64,000 nucleotides of DNA. Source: Saccharospirillum sp040881935 (GTDB taxonomy: Bacteria; Pseudomonadota; Gammaproteobacteria; Pseudomonadales; Natronospirillaceae). The stretch is taken from contig NZ_JBBECH010000075.1 of NCBI RefSeq assembly GCF_040881935.1, positions 1 to 64,000 of the forward strand. Reading direction: 5' to 3'. The position numbers were made by a program, and so were the translations under genes. The stretch's first letter is position 1; every line of letters begins with the position of its first letter. This document shows, one piece after another, positions 33,728 to 42,612 of this stretch. Below the pieces are notes generated by a model, which worked only from the letters and a program-made list of their open reading frames with translations, had not been told where the DNA came from and searched no databases.

Positions 33728-34046
33728 GCAGTTTCTCCGGCTGTGACTTTTGCTGATGGATGCTCATTCCGATCTCGATTCCTGACCGTTCGCGGAATCG
33801 TCTGGGCGAAAAACCGTATTTTCTGGCTCGCTCAGGAATGCACCCGGGTACTCGATTCCGGTAACGCTCCCTGGCTCCAGGTGCGTGCCCCTAGCAGCCG
33901 TGCCCTCGCAGCAAAAGTATGCCCGGATGGGCACCTGTGGTCCGGTCTGGCTGGGGTGAATCCGGTCGGCCGTTGGCTAAGGGGTTTTTACAGTACCTCC
34001 AGAGAGGTGATAGCATTTGATTAAATTAGCCACATAGTTGATTAAT
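33728..34046. promoter_or_regulatory. Divergent control region, oxygenase operon and GlxA regulator
   Basis: A 319-base gap with no gene. It must hold the promoter of the minus-strand operon and of the plus-strand regulator. Visible structure: hairpin TGCCC-GGAT-GGGCA (33920-33933) and ACCTC/GAGGT (33995-33999 with 34004-34008). The last 40 bases before the regulator are AT-rich. I could not fix -35/-10 elements with confidence. Confidence 0.4.
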
Positions 34047-35054
34047 ATGGACGCAGCCAACGGCGATGCCTGGCCTTACCCCAGGCCGGATTCTCCCCCG
34101 ATCCTGTCACCGGTCGAGGCGGAACACACTCTGGATGTCTGGCTGGTACCCAAATTCTCCATGCTGACACTGACCTGCTTGCTGGAGCCGTTGCGGGTTG
34201 CGAACCGCTTCGGAAGGGATCTGTTTGCCTGGCGACTGCTATCGGCCGATGGTGAAGAAGTGGTCGCCAGCAACGGGGTACGCATCGATGTCGACGCGAG
34301 CCTCGACAGTGTCTCCGACACTGCCCAGTTGATGGTCGTCGCTTCCTACGAACCTGAAGCGACGATAACCAGTTGGGAACGTGCGGTGTTGCGCCGGGTC
34401 GCGGCACATGGCGGTTGGTTGGGTGGAGTCGATACCGCCCCCTTTATTCTGGCGCGGTCCGGTGTGCTTGAAGGGTACTCTGTGGCTATGCATTGGGAGA
34501 GTGTACCCGCCTTTCGCCATGAGTTTCCGCAACTGGACGTCAGTCAGGCGCGCTACGAGTTGGATGATTTGCGCCTGACGGGCACGGGCGGTGCCGCCAG
34601 TATCGACATGATGCTCACCTGGATTGAACGCGCCTATGGCCCTGCGCTGGCCAATGCTATCGGCCGCCAGTTGATCCATAAGCGTGCCCGCGACGAGCCG
34701 GTGCTGACCCAGGGGCATCGCAGCCCGCACCTGCCGCGCACTGTGGTCCGGGCGCTGGCCATCATGGAGGCGAATGTGTCGCCAACCCTGGCGATCCCCG
34801 AAGTCTGCCGGATTGTAGGTCAATCCCAGCGTCAGTTGGCACGCCTGTTCATGGCGCATTTCGGGGAGACACCGAAACAGTGCTACCTGGGTATGCGCCT
34901 GGACGAAGCCCATCGCATTCTGGCGGACAGTCGCTGCTGGGTCAGCCAGGCTGCGGAAAGCACTGGTTTCACTCATCTGGCGCATTTCTCGCGCGCATAT
35001 CGCCAGCGGTTTGGCGAGTCGCCCAGCGTGACCGCCGAGCGCGGTAGCCAGTGA
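34047..35054 (+). CDS. GlxA-family (DJ-1/PfpI plus AraC) regulator
   Basis: A 335-residue regulator: a DJ-1/PfpI-like ligand domain (residues 30-200) and an AraC-type double helix-turn-helix at the C-terminus (LAIPEVCRIVGQSQRQLARLF and WVSQAAESTGFTHLAHFSRAYRQRFGESP). The nucleophile position of DJ-1 enzymes is Asp (GVDTAPFILA), as in the carnitine/betaine regulators CdhR and GbdR, so the domain senses rather than catalyses. It is divergent from the oxygenase-aminotransferase-ABC operon and most probably activates it. ATG 34047 is used; no good ribosome site is visible, so the message could be leaderless. Confidence 0.85.
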   Translation: MDAANGDAWPYPRPDSPPILSPVEAEHTLDVWLVPKFSMLTLTCLLEPLRVANRFGRDLFAWRLLSADGEEVVASNGVRIDVDASLDSVSDTAQLMVVASYEPEATITSWERAVLRRVAAHGGWLGGVDTAPFILARSGVLEGYSVAMHWESVPAFRHEFPQLDVSQARYELDDLRLTGTGGAASIDMMLTWIERAYGPALANAIGRQLIHKRARDEPVLTQGHRSPHLPRTVVRALAIMEANVSPTLAIPEVCRIVGQSQRQLARLFMAHFGETPKQCYLGMRLDEAHRILADSRCWVSQAAESTGFTHLAHFSRAYRQRFGESPSVTAERGSQ

Positions 35055-35063
35055 CGTCGTTAT

Positions 35064-36302
35064 TTAACGAGTGCTTTCAATTCGTCGCTGGCGATCGGCG
35101 CGCAATAGCATCCGGTAGCGTGAGCGCGCTTCGTCACGTTCGAGGTAGCAGCCCTGCAGCCAACGACGGCCGGCACTGCCTTCGAAGGCATCACGGGCAT
35201 GCAGCAGTCGACGGTTATCAAAGACGACCAGGTCACCGGGATGATAGCTGAAACGAATCGCGAAGGCCGGGTCACGCAACAGGCGCTGCAAGGTCATCAG
35301 TGCGTCGTAGGCCGGTTCGACATTGTCGAAGTCGGTCTGTAATGGCCCGCGCAGAAAATCGGCGATGCGCACTTCCAGAAGCTCTTCATTTTCGTCCAGC
35401 TGAATTATGGGCGCGTGCCAGACATAATCACTGGTGCGCGACGTGTTGGCGAAACACCAACGCTGACGGGTAAGCGTGCCATAAGTGCGGGGATGTTTCG
35501 TGCGTAACGCCTCAGCGATGGCGAAGCCGTCCATCATGATCGCTTCGCCAGCCTCGACGCTGTTTTCAAGGCAATGCAATAACTGCAGGCCTGGCTGATA
35601 TTCTCGGGTTGGCAGATCGACGTGGGGGGGCAGCGCGATGGCGGTGTAAGCGTTGGAATCCGGATCCGGCTTGGCGCGTACATCGAACAGTTGCCCGAAG
35701 TTGGTTGGGCGGATGGGCCCAATACGCGCAGCGATGTCTGTCAGTGAGCCGGGCTCGGTGGGCAGCCCGCGCAACCTGACGAGCCCCTTGCCGAGCAGGC
35801 TTTCCAGGGCAGGCTTCAGGAGGGCGGCCTCCGCCTCGTCTCCGGGTGCTGTGGCGAGCAGGCCGCTGGCATCCAGTGTATCAGGCGCGGTATCAGGACC
35901 ACCTTGCCAGATCGTGACGGGCACCAGAGGGCCCTCCTGGCTATGACCATTAGAGTAGTCGTGAGCGCGCAGCCATCCGGGGTGGAAACACAGGCTGCGG
36001 CCTTCCGGCGCAAACCGGACGCACAGAGCACCGCTGTCGTCGATATCGGCGTGGTCGATCTCCGGCCAGGCATCGAGACCGGACAAGTCCAGAATGCGTT
36101 CACGTGTCGCCGGGTTGACGGTAGAGTCGTCACCGGCGTTCTCGCGCAACCAGACACTGTGCAGTGTACTGACTCGGCCGTCACTCCAGTGGAGAGTCAC
36201 CTGTCGGGCGCCATGGTATACCTCAACCAGGTGGGCCTCGATGGGCCAGGCGTCGTAATCGGGTGTGGGGGGTAATTCGGTGGTGAATCGGCACTGGCTC
36301 AT
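35064..36302 (-). CDS. Gamma-butyrobetaine hydroxylase
   Basis: A 412-residue Fe(II)/2-oxoglutarate oxygenase that makes L-carnitine from gamma-butyrobetaine. Iron ligands: His 227, Asp 229 (PPHVDLP) and His 368 (RRLLHARDAF). The quaternary-ammonium cage is aromatic throughout (Phe 202, Phe 206, Tyr 219 in TNFGQLFDV and NAYTAIAL), close to bacterial gamma-butyrobetaine hydroxylases. The N-terminal domain has the WLREN...R frame but not the zinc cysteines. It lies downstream of the CdhR-like regulator on the same strand, next to genes for carnitine breakdown. It converges with the regulator at 34047, leaving only 9 bases between stops. Confidence 0.85.
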   Translation of the reverse strand: MSQCRFTTELPPTPDYDAWPIEAHLVEVYHGARQVTLHWSDGRVSTLHSVWLRENAGDDSTVNPATRERILDLSGLDAWPEIDHADIDDSGALCVRFAPEGRSLCFHPGWLRAHDYSNGHSQEGPLVPVTIWQGGPDTAPDTLDASGLLATAPGDEAEAALLKPALESLLGKGLVRLRGLPTEPGSLTDIAARIGPIRPTNFGQLFDVRAKPDPDSNAYTAIALPPHVDLPTREYQPGLQLLHCLENSVEAGEAIMMDGFAIAEALRTKHPRTYGTLTRQRWCFANTSRTSDYVWHAPIIQLDENEELLEVRIADFLRGPLQTDFDNVEPAYDALMTLQRLLRDPAFAIRFSYHPGDLVVFDNRRLLHARDAFEGSAGRRWLQGCYLERDEARSRYRMLLRADRQRRIESTR

Positions 36303-36409
36303 TGTGGCCTCCTCTAGCCTGGACGAATTTATGCAGCATGACGCCTTCTCCAGGTTTGTGTACGACCCCGGTCGACAGCCAGTATGCTCAATTCGACAAC
36401 CGCCTGAGT

Positions 36410-37369
36410 TCAGTGACCGGCCTGACGACGCAGTTGGCTCGGGGTCAGGTCGTAGCGACGACGAAAGGCACGGGTGAACGTTGAAGAAGAAGCAAAGCCG
36501 CAGGCCAGAGCGATGTCTAGCACCGGTCGATCCGTTGCCAGCAATAAGCGATGCCCGTGCTCAAGGCGCAGTTGCTGGTAGTGATCGCGAGGTGGGCAGC
36601 CGAGGTGCCGGGCGCAAAGCCGTTCAAGATGGCGCCAGGACAATCCGGCCCGGCGTGCCAGCTCGCCCAGGGCCAAAGGGTGTTCCAAGTGCCTTTCCAT
36701 CAGAGCCAAGGCGCGATTGAGCCCGGGGTCGGTGGGTGGTAATGGCGCTCGCTGGCGGCTTGCCGGCAAGCGTTCCCGGCCATGCATCAGTTGATCACGG
36801 ACCCGATTGGCGAGCTCGTCACCCTGGCGCCGGCGCACCAACGCCAGGGCCATGTCGATAGCTGAGCTGCCGCCGGCGCACGAAAACCCGGCCGACGTCA
36901 CCTCGAACAGAGATTCAACGGCGTCCACCTCGGGGTAACAGCGCCTGAAATCGGGCAGGCTTTCCCAGTGCAGAGTGGCGGTTTGGCCACCCAGCAGACC
37001 GGCATGTGCCAGTATGAAACACCCCGTATCCATGCCACCCAATGCACACCCCTGGCGTGCCCGTTCGCGCAGCCAGTCCAGCAGGATCGGACGAAAAGCC
37101 TCTTCGGGAGCGAAGCTGGAGCAAACGGCGAGCGAGGAGCAGGACGGAGCATTCGCTATGCCAGTGTCGACGCCCAGTAACATGCCGTTGCTGGCCGTCA
37201 CCGGCTGGCCATCCTCGCTGATCAGTGTCCAGTGGAATAATCTGCGTCCAGCCAGGCGGTTAGCGATGCGCAGCGGCTCGATCGCCGAGAACAGCGCCAC
37301 CATTGCGAAGCGCGGTACCAGCAACAGGCCGATGTGTTCAGGGGTTTCGCCGGGCGAATCAAGTCTCAT
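36410..37369 (-). CDS. GlxA-family regulator, CdhR-like (carnitine genes)
   Basis: A 319-residue DJ-1/PfpI plus AraC regulator, paralogous to the one at 34047. The ligand domain shows GGMDTGCFILAHAGLLGG, with Asp in place of the DJ-1 Cys, followed by TLHWESL; the AraC domain carries HLERLCARHLGCPPRDHYQQLRL and FASSSTFTRAFRRRYDLTPSQLRR. In Pseudomonas, CdhR activates the carnitine dehydrogenase genes in response to carnitine. Here it is downstream of cdhB by 72 bases on the same strand, which supports that role. Confidence 0.86.
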   Translation of the reverse strand: MRLDSPGETPEHIGLLLVPRFAMVALFSAIEPLRIANRLAGRRLFHWTLISEDGQPVTASNGMLLGVDTGIANAPSCSSLAVCSSFAPEEAFRPILLDWLRERARQGCALGGMDTGCFILAHAGLLGGQTATLHWESLPDFRRCYPEVDAVESLFEVTSAGFSCAGGSSAIDMALALVRRRQGDELANRVRDQLMHGRERLPASRQRAPLPPTDPGLNRALALMERHLEHPLALGELARRAGLSWRHLERLCARHLGCPPRDHYQQLRLEHGHRLLLATDRPVLDIALACGFASSSTFTRAFRRRYDLTPSQLRRQAGH

Positions 37370-37441
37370 GCGAGGGTGAGCCGGGGTTCGAATCAGCGGC
37401 TTATTGTAGGGCGCCAGCGGGGCTTTGCAATCGCCGGGCGC

Positions 37442-37897
37442 TTAACGACGGATGCCCACGCGCCTCCCGGCGAAGTCCGGCCATTGGCCGGCCGATAGCC
37501 GAGGCAGGGTATCGATTGCTTGCGCCACTTCGGCCGGAAAAGCAGCCGGTCGAACGGTCGTGGTATCAATCGCCATCAACATCTGCTCGCTGGTGGCTAG
37601 GCGTTGAGCCCCGGCATTGAACAATTCGAAACCGGCGTGCAGGCGCTTGGCGTCGTGGTCAAGGAGCACGAACCTGACCTGTAACGCCTCGCCCTGATGC
37701 GCTTCGCGCTGGTAGCACAGGTGGGTTTCCAGTGTGTAAAGCGTGTAGCCAAGCCGTTGCCTTCCTTCCGCATCGAGACCGATATGGTCCATTAGCGCAT
37801 CCGCCGCCAGCGAGAACAGCCGGGCGTACTCGGCATCGTTCATGTGGCCATTGTAATCAACCCAGGTCGGATCGACCCGGGTTTCAAGTAGGATCAT
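37442..37897 (-). CDS. cdhB: Thioesterase, betainyl-CoA hydrolase candidate
   Basis: A 151-residue hotdog-fold thioesterase of the 4HBT type: the catalytic segment is WVDYNGHMNDAEYARLF with the Asp and His near residues 14-19. In the carnitine pathway of Pseudomonas the equivalent gene releases glycine betaine from betainyl-CoA. It overlaps cdhA by one base and comes directly after it, so the assignment rests on both family and operon position. Confidence 0.82.
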   Translation of the reverse strand: MILLETRVDPTWVDYNGHMNDAEYARLFSLAADALMDHIGLDAEGRQRLGYTLYTLETHLCYQREAHQGEALQVRFVLLDHDAKRLHAGFELFNAGAQRLATSEQMLMAIDTTTVRPAAFPAEVAQAIDTLPRLSAGQWPDFAGRRVGIRR

Positions 37898-38853
37898 CAG
37901 ATGCGCCCCTCCAGGCCCTCGGCTTCGGGCCAGTATTTGTGGACCAGGTCGAGCAACTCCACCAGGAAGTCATCACGCCGCCTGTCCAGCTCACCGACGG
38001 TCCGACCCGCTGCCTGGTGTTCGCAGCCAGTCACTACCTGTTCGATCAGTTCGTCGGTCAGTTCGGGGGCCTTCAGCCGGGTCCATGGCAGTTTCAGTGC
38101 CGGACCAAATTGTTCCAGCATATGGCGCATGCCGGGCTCGCCTCCCGCCAGATGAAAGGTCAGGAAAGTGCCCATCAACGACCAGCGCAGGCCGCAACCA
38201 TAGATGACCGCGGCATCAATTTCCTCGGTGGTGGCAACACCGTCATTAACCAAATGCAAAGCTTCGCGCCATAACGCTTCCATCAGTCGATCGGCGATGT
38301 GACCCTCTATTTCGCGCCGAACCACCAGCGGCCGCATGCCCAACTCCTGATAGAGAGCTCGTGCGTACTCGGTCTGCTCCGGTGCTGTCGCCGAGCCGCC
38401 AACCAGCTCGACCAGCGGCAGCAAATAGACAGGGTTGAAGGGGTGGGCGACGATGACCCTACCCGGTAGCTGTGTGCAGTCACGTTGCAGATCCGTCGGT
38501 TTGAAGCCTGAGGTGGACGAACCGATGATAACATCGGGTCGGGCGGCCGCATCCAGCTGGGACAGGATGCTTTGTTTGAGTGGCAAGCGCTCGGGCACGT
38601 TCTCCTGTACCAGATCGGCCCCGTCGACGGCGGCTTCTAGGTTGTCGGTAAACGTCAGTCGGTCACGATGGGCACCTTCGGCCAGGCCCATGCGGGTCAG
38701 CGATTCCCAGGCATTATCGATGAACGCTCGGGTGCGAGCCGGAGCTTCTGGGTCTGGGTCGAACGCGGTTACGCTCCACCCGCGAGCCAGAGCACGGGCG
38801 ATCCAACCGTTGCCGATAACCCCGGTTCCGATGACAGCCAGATGTCGACTCAT
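37897..38853 (-). CDS. cdhA: L-carnitine dehydrogenase
   Basis: A 318-residue NAD-dependent enzyme of the 3-hydroxyacyl-CoA dehydrogenase fold that oxidises L-carnitine to 3-dehydrocarnitine. It has the NAD loop GTGVIGNGWIARAL, the acidic FDPDPEAP after strand 2, and the catalytic His in VAHPFNPVYLLPLVELVGG. Length and sequence style match CdhA rather than FadB-type fatty acid enzymes, which have an extra C-terminal domain. It overlaps cdhC by 4 bases and cdhB by 1, giving the same order cdhC-cdhA-cdhB as in Pseudomonas. Confidence 0.9.
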   Translation of the reverse strand: MSRHLAVIGTGVIGNGWIARALARGWSVTAFDPDPEAPARTRAFIDNAWESLTRMGLAEGAHRDRLTFTDNLEAAVDGADLVQENVPERLPLKQSILSQLDAAARPDVIIGSSTSGFKPTDLQRDCTQLPGRVIVAHPFNPVYLLPLVELVGGSATAPEQTEYARALYQELGMRPLVVRREIEGHIADRLMEALWREALHLVNDGVATTEEIDAAVIYGCGLRWSLMGTFLTFHLAGGEPGMRHMLEQFGPALKLPWTRLKAPELTDELIEQVVTGCEHQAAGRTVGELDRRRDDFLVELLDLVHKYWPEAEGLEGRI

Positions 38854-39758
38854 GCGCCACCTCCGGCGATGTTACCCGTGTTCGGGTCGCGCAGGGCGAG
38901 GTGCGTACGCGTCTCGGCTGGTGTCATGACCCGGGCACCAAGATTTTCAATAAGGCTGGCGGCTTTTTCCACCAGTTGTCCATTGCTGGCCAGCACACCC
39001 TTTTCCAGATAAAGGTTGTCTTCCAGTCCAACGCGGGCATGGCCACCGAGCAAGACCGCTTGGGCCACCATAGGCATCTGATGGCGGCCAATTCCGAACG
39101 CGGCCCAATTGGCGGTGTCCGGCAGTTTGTTGCGCATGGTGAGCATGGTTTCAGTGTCGGCTTCGGCGCCCCAGGGAATACCCAGGCAGAGCTGAAAAAG
39201 GGGGTCACCGTCGAGCAGCCCCTCGCTGAACAACTGGCGCGCGAACCGGACATGGCCGAGATCAAAGCATTCCAGCTCCGGCTTAACCCCGGCGGCTTGC
39301 ACCAGGCGGGCATGCTCGCGCAGCCAGTCGGCTGAATTGATATAGACCATCTCCCCGAAATTCAGGCTGCCGCAGTCCAGCGTGCACATTTCCGGGAGCA
39401 GGGTGCCAATTGCTTCATGGCGTTCGGCCGGCGTCTGCATATCGGTCCCGGGGCCTCCTCGGGTGGGGTCAGTGGTATCGGGTATCCAGTCACCGCCACC
39501 GCCAGCGGTTAAATTGATGACGATGTCGGTATCCGCTTCCCGAATGCGCTCCACGACTTCCCGAAAATGATCGACTGAATGGCTGATGCCACCGGTAGCG
39601 GGGTCGCGAACGTGAATATGGGCGATGCTGGCTCCAGCCTGAGCCGCCTCAATGGCCGAGTCAGCAATCTGCTTGGGCGTGATAGGAACGTGGGGGTTTT
39701 TATCTGTTGTGTCGCCAGCGCCGGTGACAGCACAGGTCAGGATAACATTGGGATTCAT
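38850..39758 (-). CDS. cdhC: Dehydrocarnitine cleavage enzyme (BKACE, DUF849)
   Basis: A 302-residue beta-keto acid cleavage enzyme that takes 3-dehydrocarnitine and acetyl-CoA to betainyl-CoA and acetoacetate. The zinc-binding pair is in AHIHVRD (about residues 47-49), with the N-terminal CAVTGAGDTTDKNPHVPITP typical of the dehydrocarnitine group, and a late ARVGLEDNLYL bearing the third ligand. First gene of cdhCAB; its promoter must lie in 39759-40187. With the hydroxylase at 35064 this gives a complete gamma-butyrobetaine to glycine betaine route. Confidence 0.9.
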   Translation of the reverse strand: MNPNVILTCAVTGAGDTTDKNPHVPITPKQIADSAIEAAQAGASIAHIHVRDPATGGISHSVDHFREVVERIREADTDIVINLTAGGGGDWIPDTTDPTRGGPGTDMQTPAERHEAIGTLLPEMCTLDCGSLNFGEMVYINSADWLREHARLVQAAGVKPELECFDLGHVRFARQLFSEGLLDGDPLFQLCLGIPWGAEADTETMLTMRNKLPDTANWAAFGIGRHQMPMVAQAVLLGGHARVGLEDNLYLEKGVLASNGQLVEKAASLIENLGARVMTPAETRTHLALRDPNTGNIAGGGA

Positions 39759-40187
39759 AAAGGCCTCTTTGGAACTATCGAAATCAGTCGTCAGTCTGGC
39801 AGGTCGTTCTGTCTTCCAGGCGGCCTTAGACGACAGGCAGTGTGCCCTATTCGCCAGAGACCGGCTGAGCGGGCGTGATATCGGTCGCTACTGTCAAATC
39901 AGGAGATATCTATGCAAGCTGTTCATTATGCTGAAAAAGAAGTGAATCAATTTAAACGGGGTCGCGGTTGGAAGGTCAACCTGTTTGGCCAAAATTCCGA
40001 TGTCCCAGCGTGTGATCTGCAGGCGTTTTGCATCGACATGAGCACGAACATGTAGCTCGACAGTCACTTTCACATTGTTGATCAGTTTCAGGTATTCGGA
40101 TAGCAAAACGGCTTTGAATTCGGGGCTACTTACAATTTAGATGTTGTGCCTTAGTTGTGCACCGTTTTTGTCTTATGCCGACCGTCT
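39759..40187. other. Gap between cdhC and the GGDEF/EAL gene
   Basis: 429 bases. The part near cdhC should hold that operon's promoter. A minus-strand 70-codon frame at 39894-40106 has no recognised family and no convincing ribosome site; I regard it as probably chance. No strong terminator for the GGDEF/EAL gene is seen. Confidence 0.4.
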
Positions 40188-42302
40188 TTACGAAGACAGT
40201 TGCTGGCGGTTCCTCCTGAGCAATGCATCAAAATCAATTTGGCGTAGGGGCTCGGAGAACAAAAAGCCCTGGACGTAATCGCAGCCAGAACGAGAGAGGA
40301 ATTGCATCTGCTCCTCCTTTTCAACGCCCACTCCAACCACCTGGACGTTTATCGCCCGAGCCATAGCAATTATGCTCTCAATCATGCGGTCGGCATCTCC
40401 ACCCTGGCCAGCGTCTTTGATTAACTCCCTGTCTATCTTGACGCTGTTCATCTTGAATTCCATAAGAGCCAATAGAGAGAAAGGTTCGATACCAAAATTG
40501 TCGATTGCCAAATTAAGCCGCGGACCCGACACACCTAAGCCATTGACTGGATTTAATTCGCAGGCACGCATATTGTTAAAAGAGGCTTGGGCCAGTTCTA
40601 CAGTGATCCACGCCTCATTCAGGCTGATTGTTGTACGACGCGCTCGCCAATGGTCTATCAGGCCTTGAGTTACGAAGAAGGCAGATGATTCGTTGATGCT
40701 TATCGGAAAAACCGTGTCATTCAGATCGCGCCACAGACACGAGCAGAACGCCGCCTGCTCCAGTACGAAGGCGGCGATGCTGTCCGTCATGTTGTCATGT
40801 TCAGTGACACTTAGAAATGCCTCCGGAGTTAATAGCCCCTTAGACGGGTGATGCCATCGGAGCAACGCTTCAGCTCTGGCTATGACCCCAGTGCGGGTAT
40901 CAATGATAGGCTGGTAATAAACCTCCAGTTGGTTCTCTTTGAGGGCATCCTCGAGTTCCCTGGCTAACCTCATATGCTCTGATTCACTCTCCGCCATCCA
41001 TGGCTCGTAGATTTGAACCTGATTACGTCCATGATCTTTAGCCGCGTACATGGCCTGATCGGCATTGTGCATCAATCGACCTACATCCTTCCCGTCATCG
41101 GGGAAAAGCGTCAGGCCGATACTCCCGGAAATGTGTATCCGGTGAGAATCAACGCTGAACGGCTTTTCGATACTGGACAGAAGTATCTTGGCGGTTTGTA
41201 TCGCGCCATCCCTGCCGGTTTCTTTCAAGATCAGGGTGAATTCGTCTCCGCCTAGACGGGCCACTGTATCCATGGCACGGACTTTGGTGCTTAGCCGTTC
41301 GGCTACTTGCGCCAGAAGCCGGTCACCGGCTTCGTGGCCGAGTTGGTCGTTGGCTTGCTTAAAACGGTCCAGGTCGATGAACAGCAAGGCAAAGGAGCTT
41401 TCCATGCGCTCGGCCTCAAGCAAGGTCTGCTCAAGCCGGTCGAGAAACAATCGCCGATTAGGGATGCCGGTGAGCTCATCGAAATTGGCGCTTCGCCAGA
41501 CCTGATACTCGCTAAGTTTGCGCTCAGTGATGTCCCGTGTAGTCTTGACGACCGCCTCAACTTTGTTCTGGCTGTCATAAACCGGTACAAATTGGCAGTC
41601 AAAATACAATTTATGATCAGGGGGTAAGCGGTGGTGAAACTCCTTACGCTGAGACCGGCCTGTCGAGACAACTGTTTCAATTTCATCGTGAATTTCCTCG
41701 GCAAAATCCAGCTTCAGCTCCCGGGGGGTTTTACCAATGACGTCACGGGGTGGTGCGCTGACCATATCGGCCATCGCTTTATTGAGAAACAGGAACTTGC
41801 CATTGGGTTCAAATATGGCAACAGGGTCTGGAGAGGCTTTGAGCATGGTGTCGATTAGACGTGTCTCCTGTTCTTTTAGTGCTGAGAAACTGGACACAGA
41901 GTTGGCAGTCAATTGGTCGACGGCTTCGTTGAACCGTATCAGTTCATCATAGTCTCTTTCGGTGAGGCCCCTCTGTAATTCGCCCCAGGCAATAGTAACC
42001 CGAGCCCTCAAGGCTCGAAATTCCTGTACCATCTGAAACATGGAAAGCCCCTGCTTGACACGGTCGATGGCATGCTCTGCCGAAACAACGACTTTGCCTC
42101 TCCCAAGGGCTTTGCGTACCGTCTCGCCGTTGGTCTGGGAGGTAACGAGATAGTCGGAAATAAACTCCAGTATCGAACGCGCGTGATCCTTTAGGGCCGC
42201 GCTGTCTTCACCCTTCAATTCCGGGGCGATTTCCAGTGCGGCTTCTTCCCAGTCATTGAGCATTTGCTCCATGTTTGTCTGAATAAATCGGGTCAGCTTC
42301 AT
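40188..42302 (-). CDS. GGDEF/EAL protein with RsbRD-like N-terminus and degenerate EAL
   Basis: A 704-residue signalling protein. Residues 1-165 are helical and resemble the RsbRD-type N-terminal sensor; a PAS domain follows (about 170-280), ending in the usual DITERKLSEYQ. The GGDEF domain (about 290-455) has an intact ARLGGDEFTLIL active site, so it should make cyclic di-GMP. The EAL domain keeps EALLRW, but the DDFGTG loop reads DNFGIE and the AEGVE segment with a catalytic Glu reads GVGVE, so phosphodiesterase activity is probably lost. No membrane helices, so cytoplasmic. Not in an operon. Confidence 0.9.
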   Translation of the reverse strand: MKLTRFIQTNMEQMLNDWEEAALEIAPELKGEDSAALKDHARSILEFISDYLVTSQTNGETVRKALGRGKVVVSAEHAIDRVKQGLSMFQMVQEFRALRARVTIAWGELQRGLTERDYDELIRFNEAVDQLTANSVSSFSALKEQETRLIDTMLKASPDPVAIFEPNGKFLFLNKAMADMVSAPPRDVIGKTPRELKLDFAEEIHDEIETVVSTGRSQRKEFHHRLPPDHKLYFDCQFVPVYDSQNKVEAVVKTTRDITERKLSEYQVWRSANFDELTGIPNRRLFLDRLEQTLLEAERMESSFALLFIDLDRFKQANDQLGHEAGDRLLAQVAERLSTKVRAMDTVARLGGDEFTLILKETGRDGAIQTAKILLSSIEKPFSVDSHRIHISGSIGLTLFPDDGKDVGRLMHNADQAMYAAKDHGRNQVQIYEPWMAESESEHMRLARELEDALKENQLEVYYQPIIDTRTGVIARAEALLRWHHPSKGLLTPEAFLSVTEHDNMTDSIAAFVLEQAAFCSCLWRDLNDTVFPISINESSAFFVTQGLIDHWRARRTTISLNEAWITVELAQASFNNMRACELNPVNGLGVSGPRLNLAIDNFGIEPFSLLALMEFKMNSVKIDRELIKDAGQGGDADRMIESIIAMARAINVQVVGVGVEKEEQMQFLSRSGCDYVQGFLFSEPLRQIDFDALLRRNRQQLSS

Positions 42303-42612
42303 AGCGAGAGGTTTCCTTGTAGCCTTTCAAGCAATGTTTCGGAAAACCATGTCAGGGTATGCACATCTAACATTAAACGTCGAAGCAATGGGTGGATATT
42401 GATCTGGGCAATCTCATAACCGCTTGAGGAACGTTAATACTTTAGAGAGTTTCAATCGTTTCGCGGATGCTTCCGTTTAGTGATGCGCCGGACAGTTGCG
42501 CGCAAAAGCTATGTTCGAAGGTCTATAGAAGTGGCCACAAAATTCATTCCATCATAAATGCCTACTATTCTCTGTGCGGTAAATAACATAAACGTCCAGC
42601 GTTCAAAGCGTC
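42303..42612. other. Gap upstream of the GGDEF/EAL gene
   Basis: 310 bases without a supported gene. It holds the promoter of the GGDEF/EAL gene and the 3' end region of the flavodoxin-UbiA gene. I see no strong hairpin, repeat or small ORF with a ribosome site. Confidence 0.4.

Noticed and set aside
39894..40106. 70-codon minus-strand ORF between cdhC and the GGDEF/EAL gene
   Set aside because: No ribosome site, no recognised family, and composition that follows the AT-rich gap.
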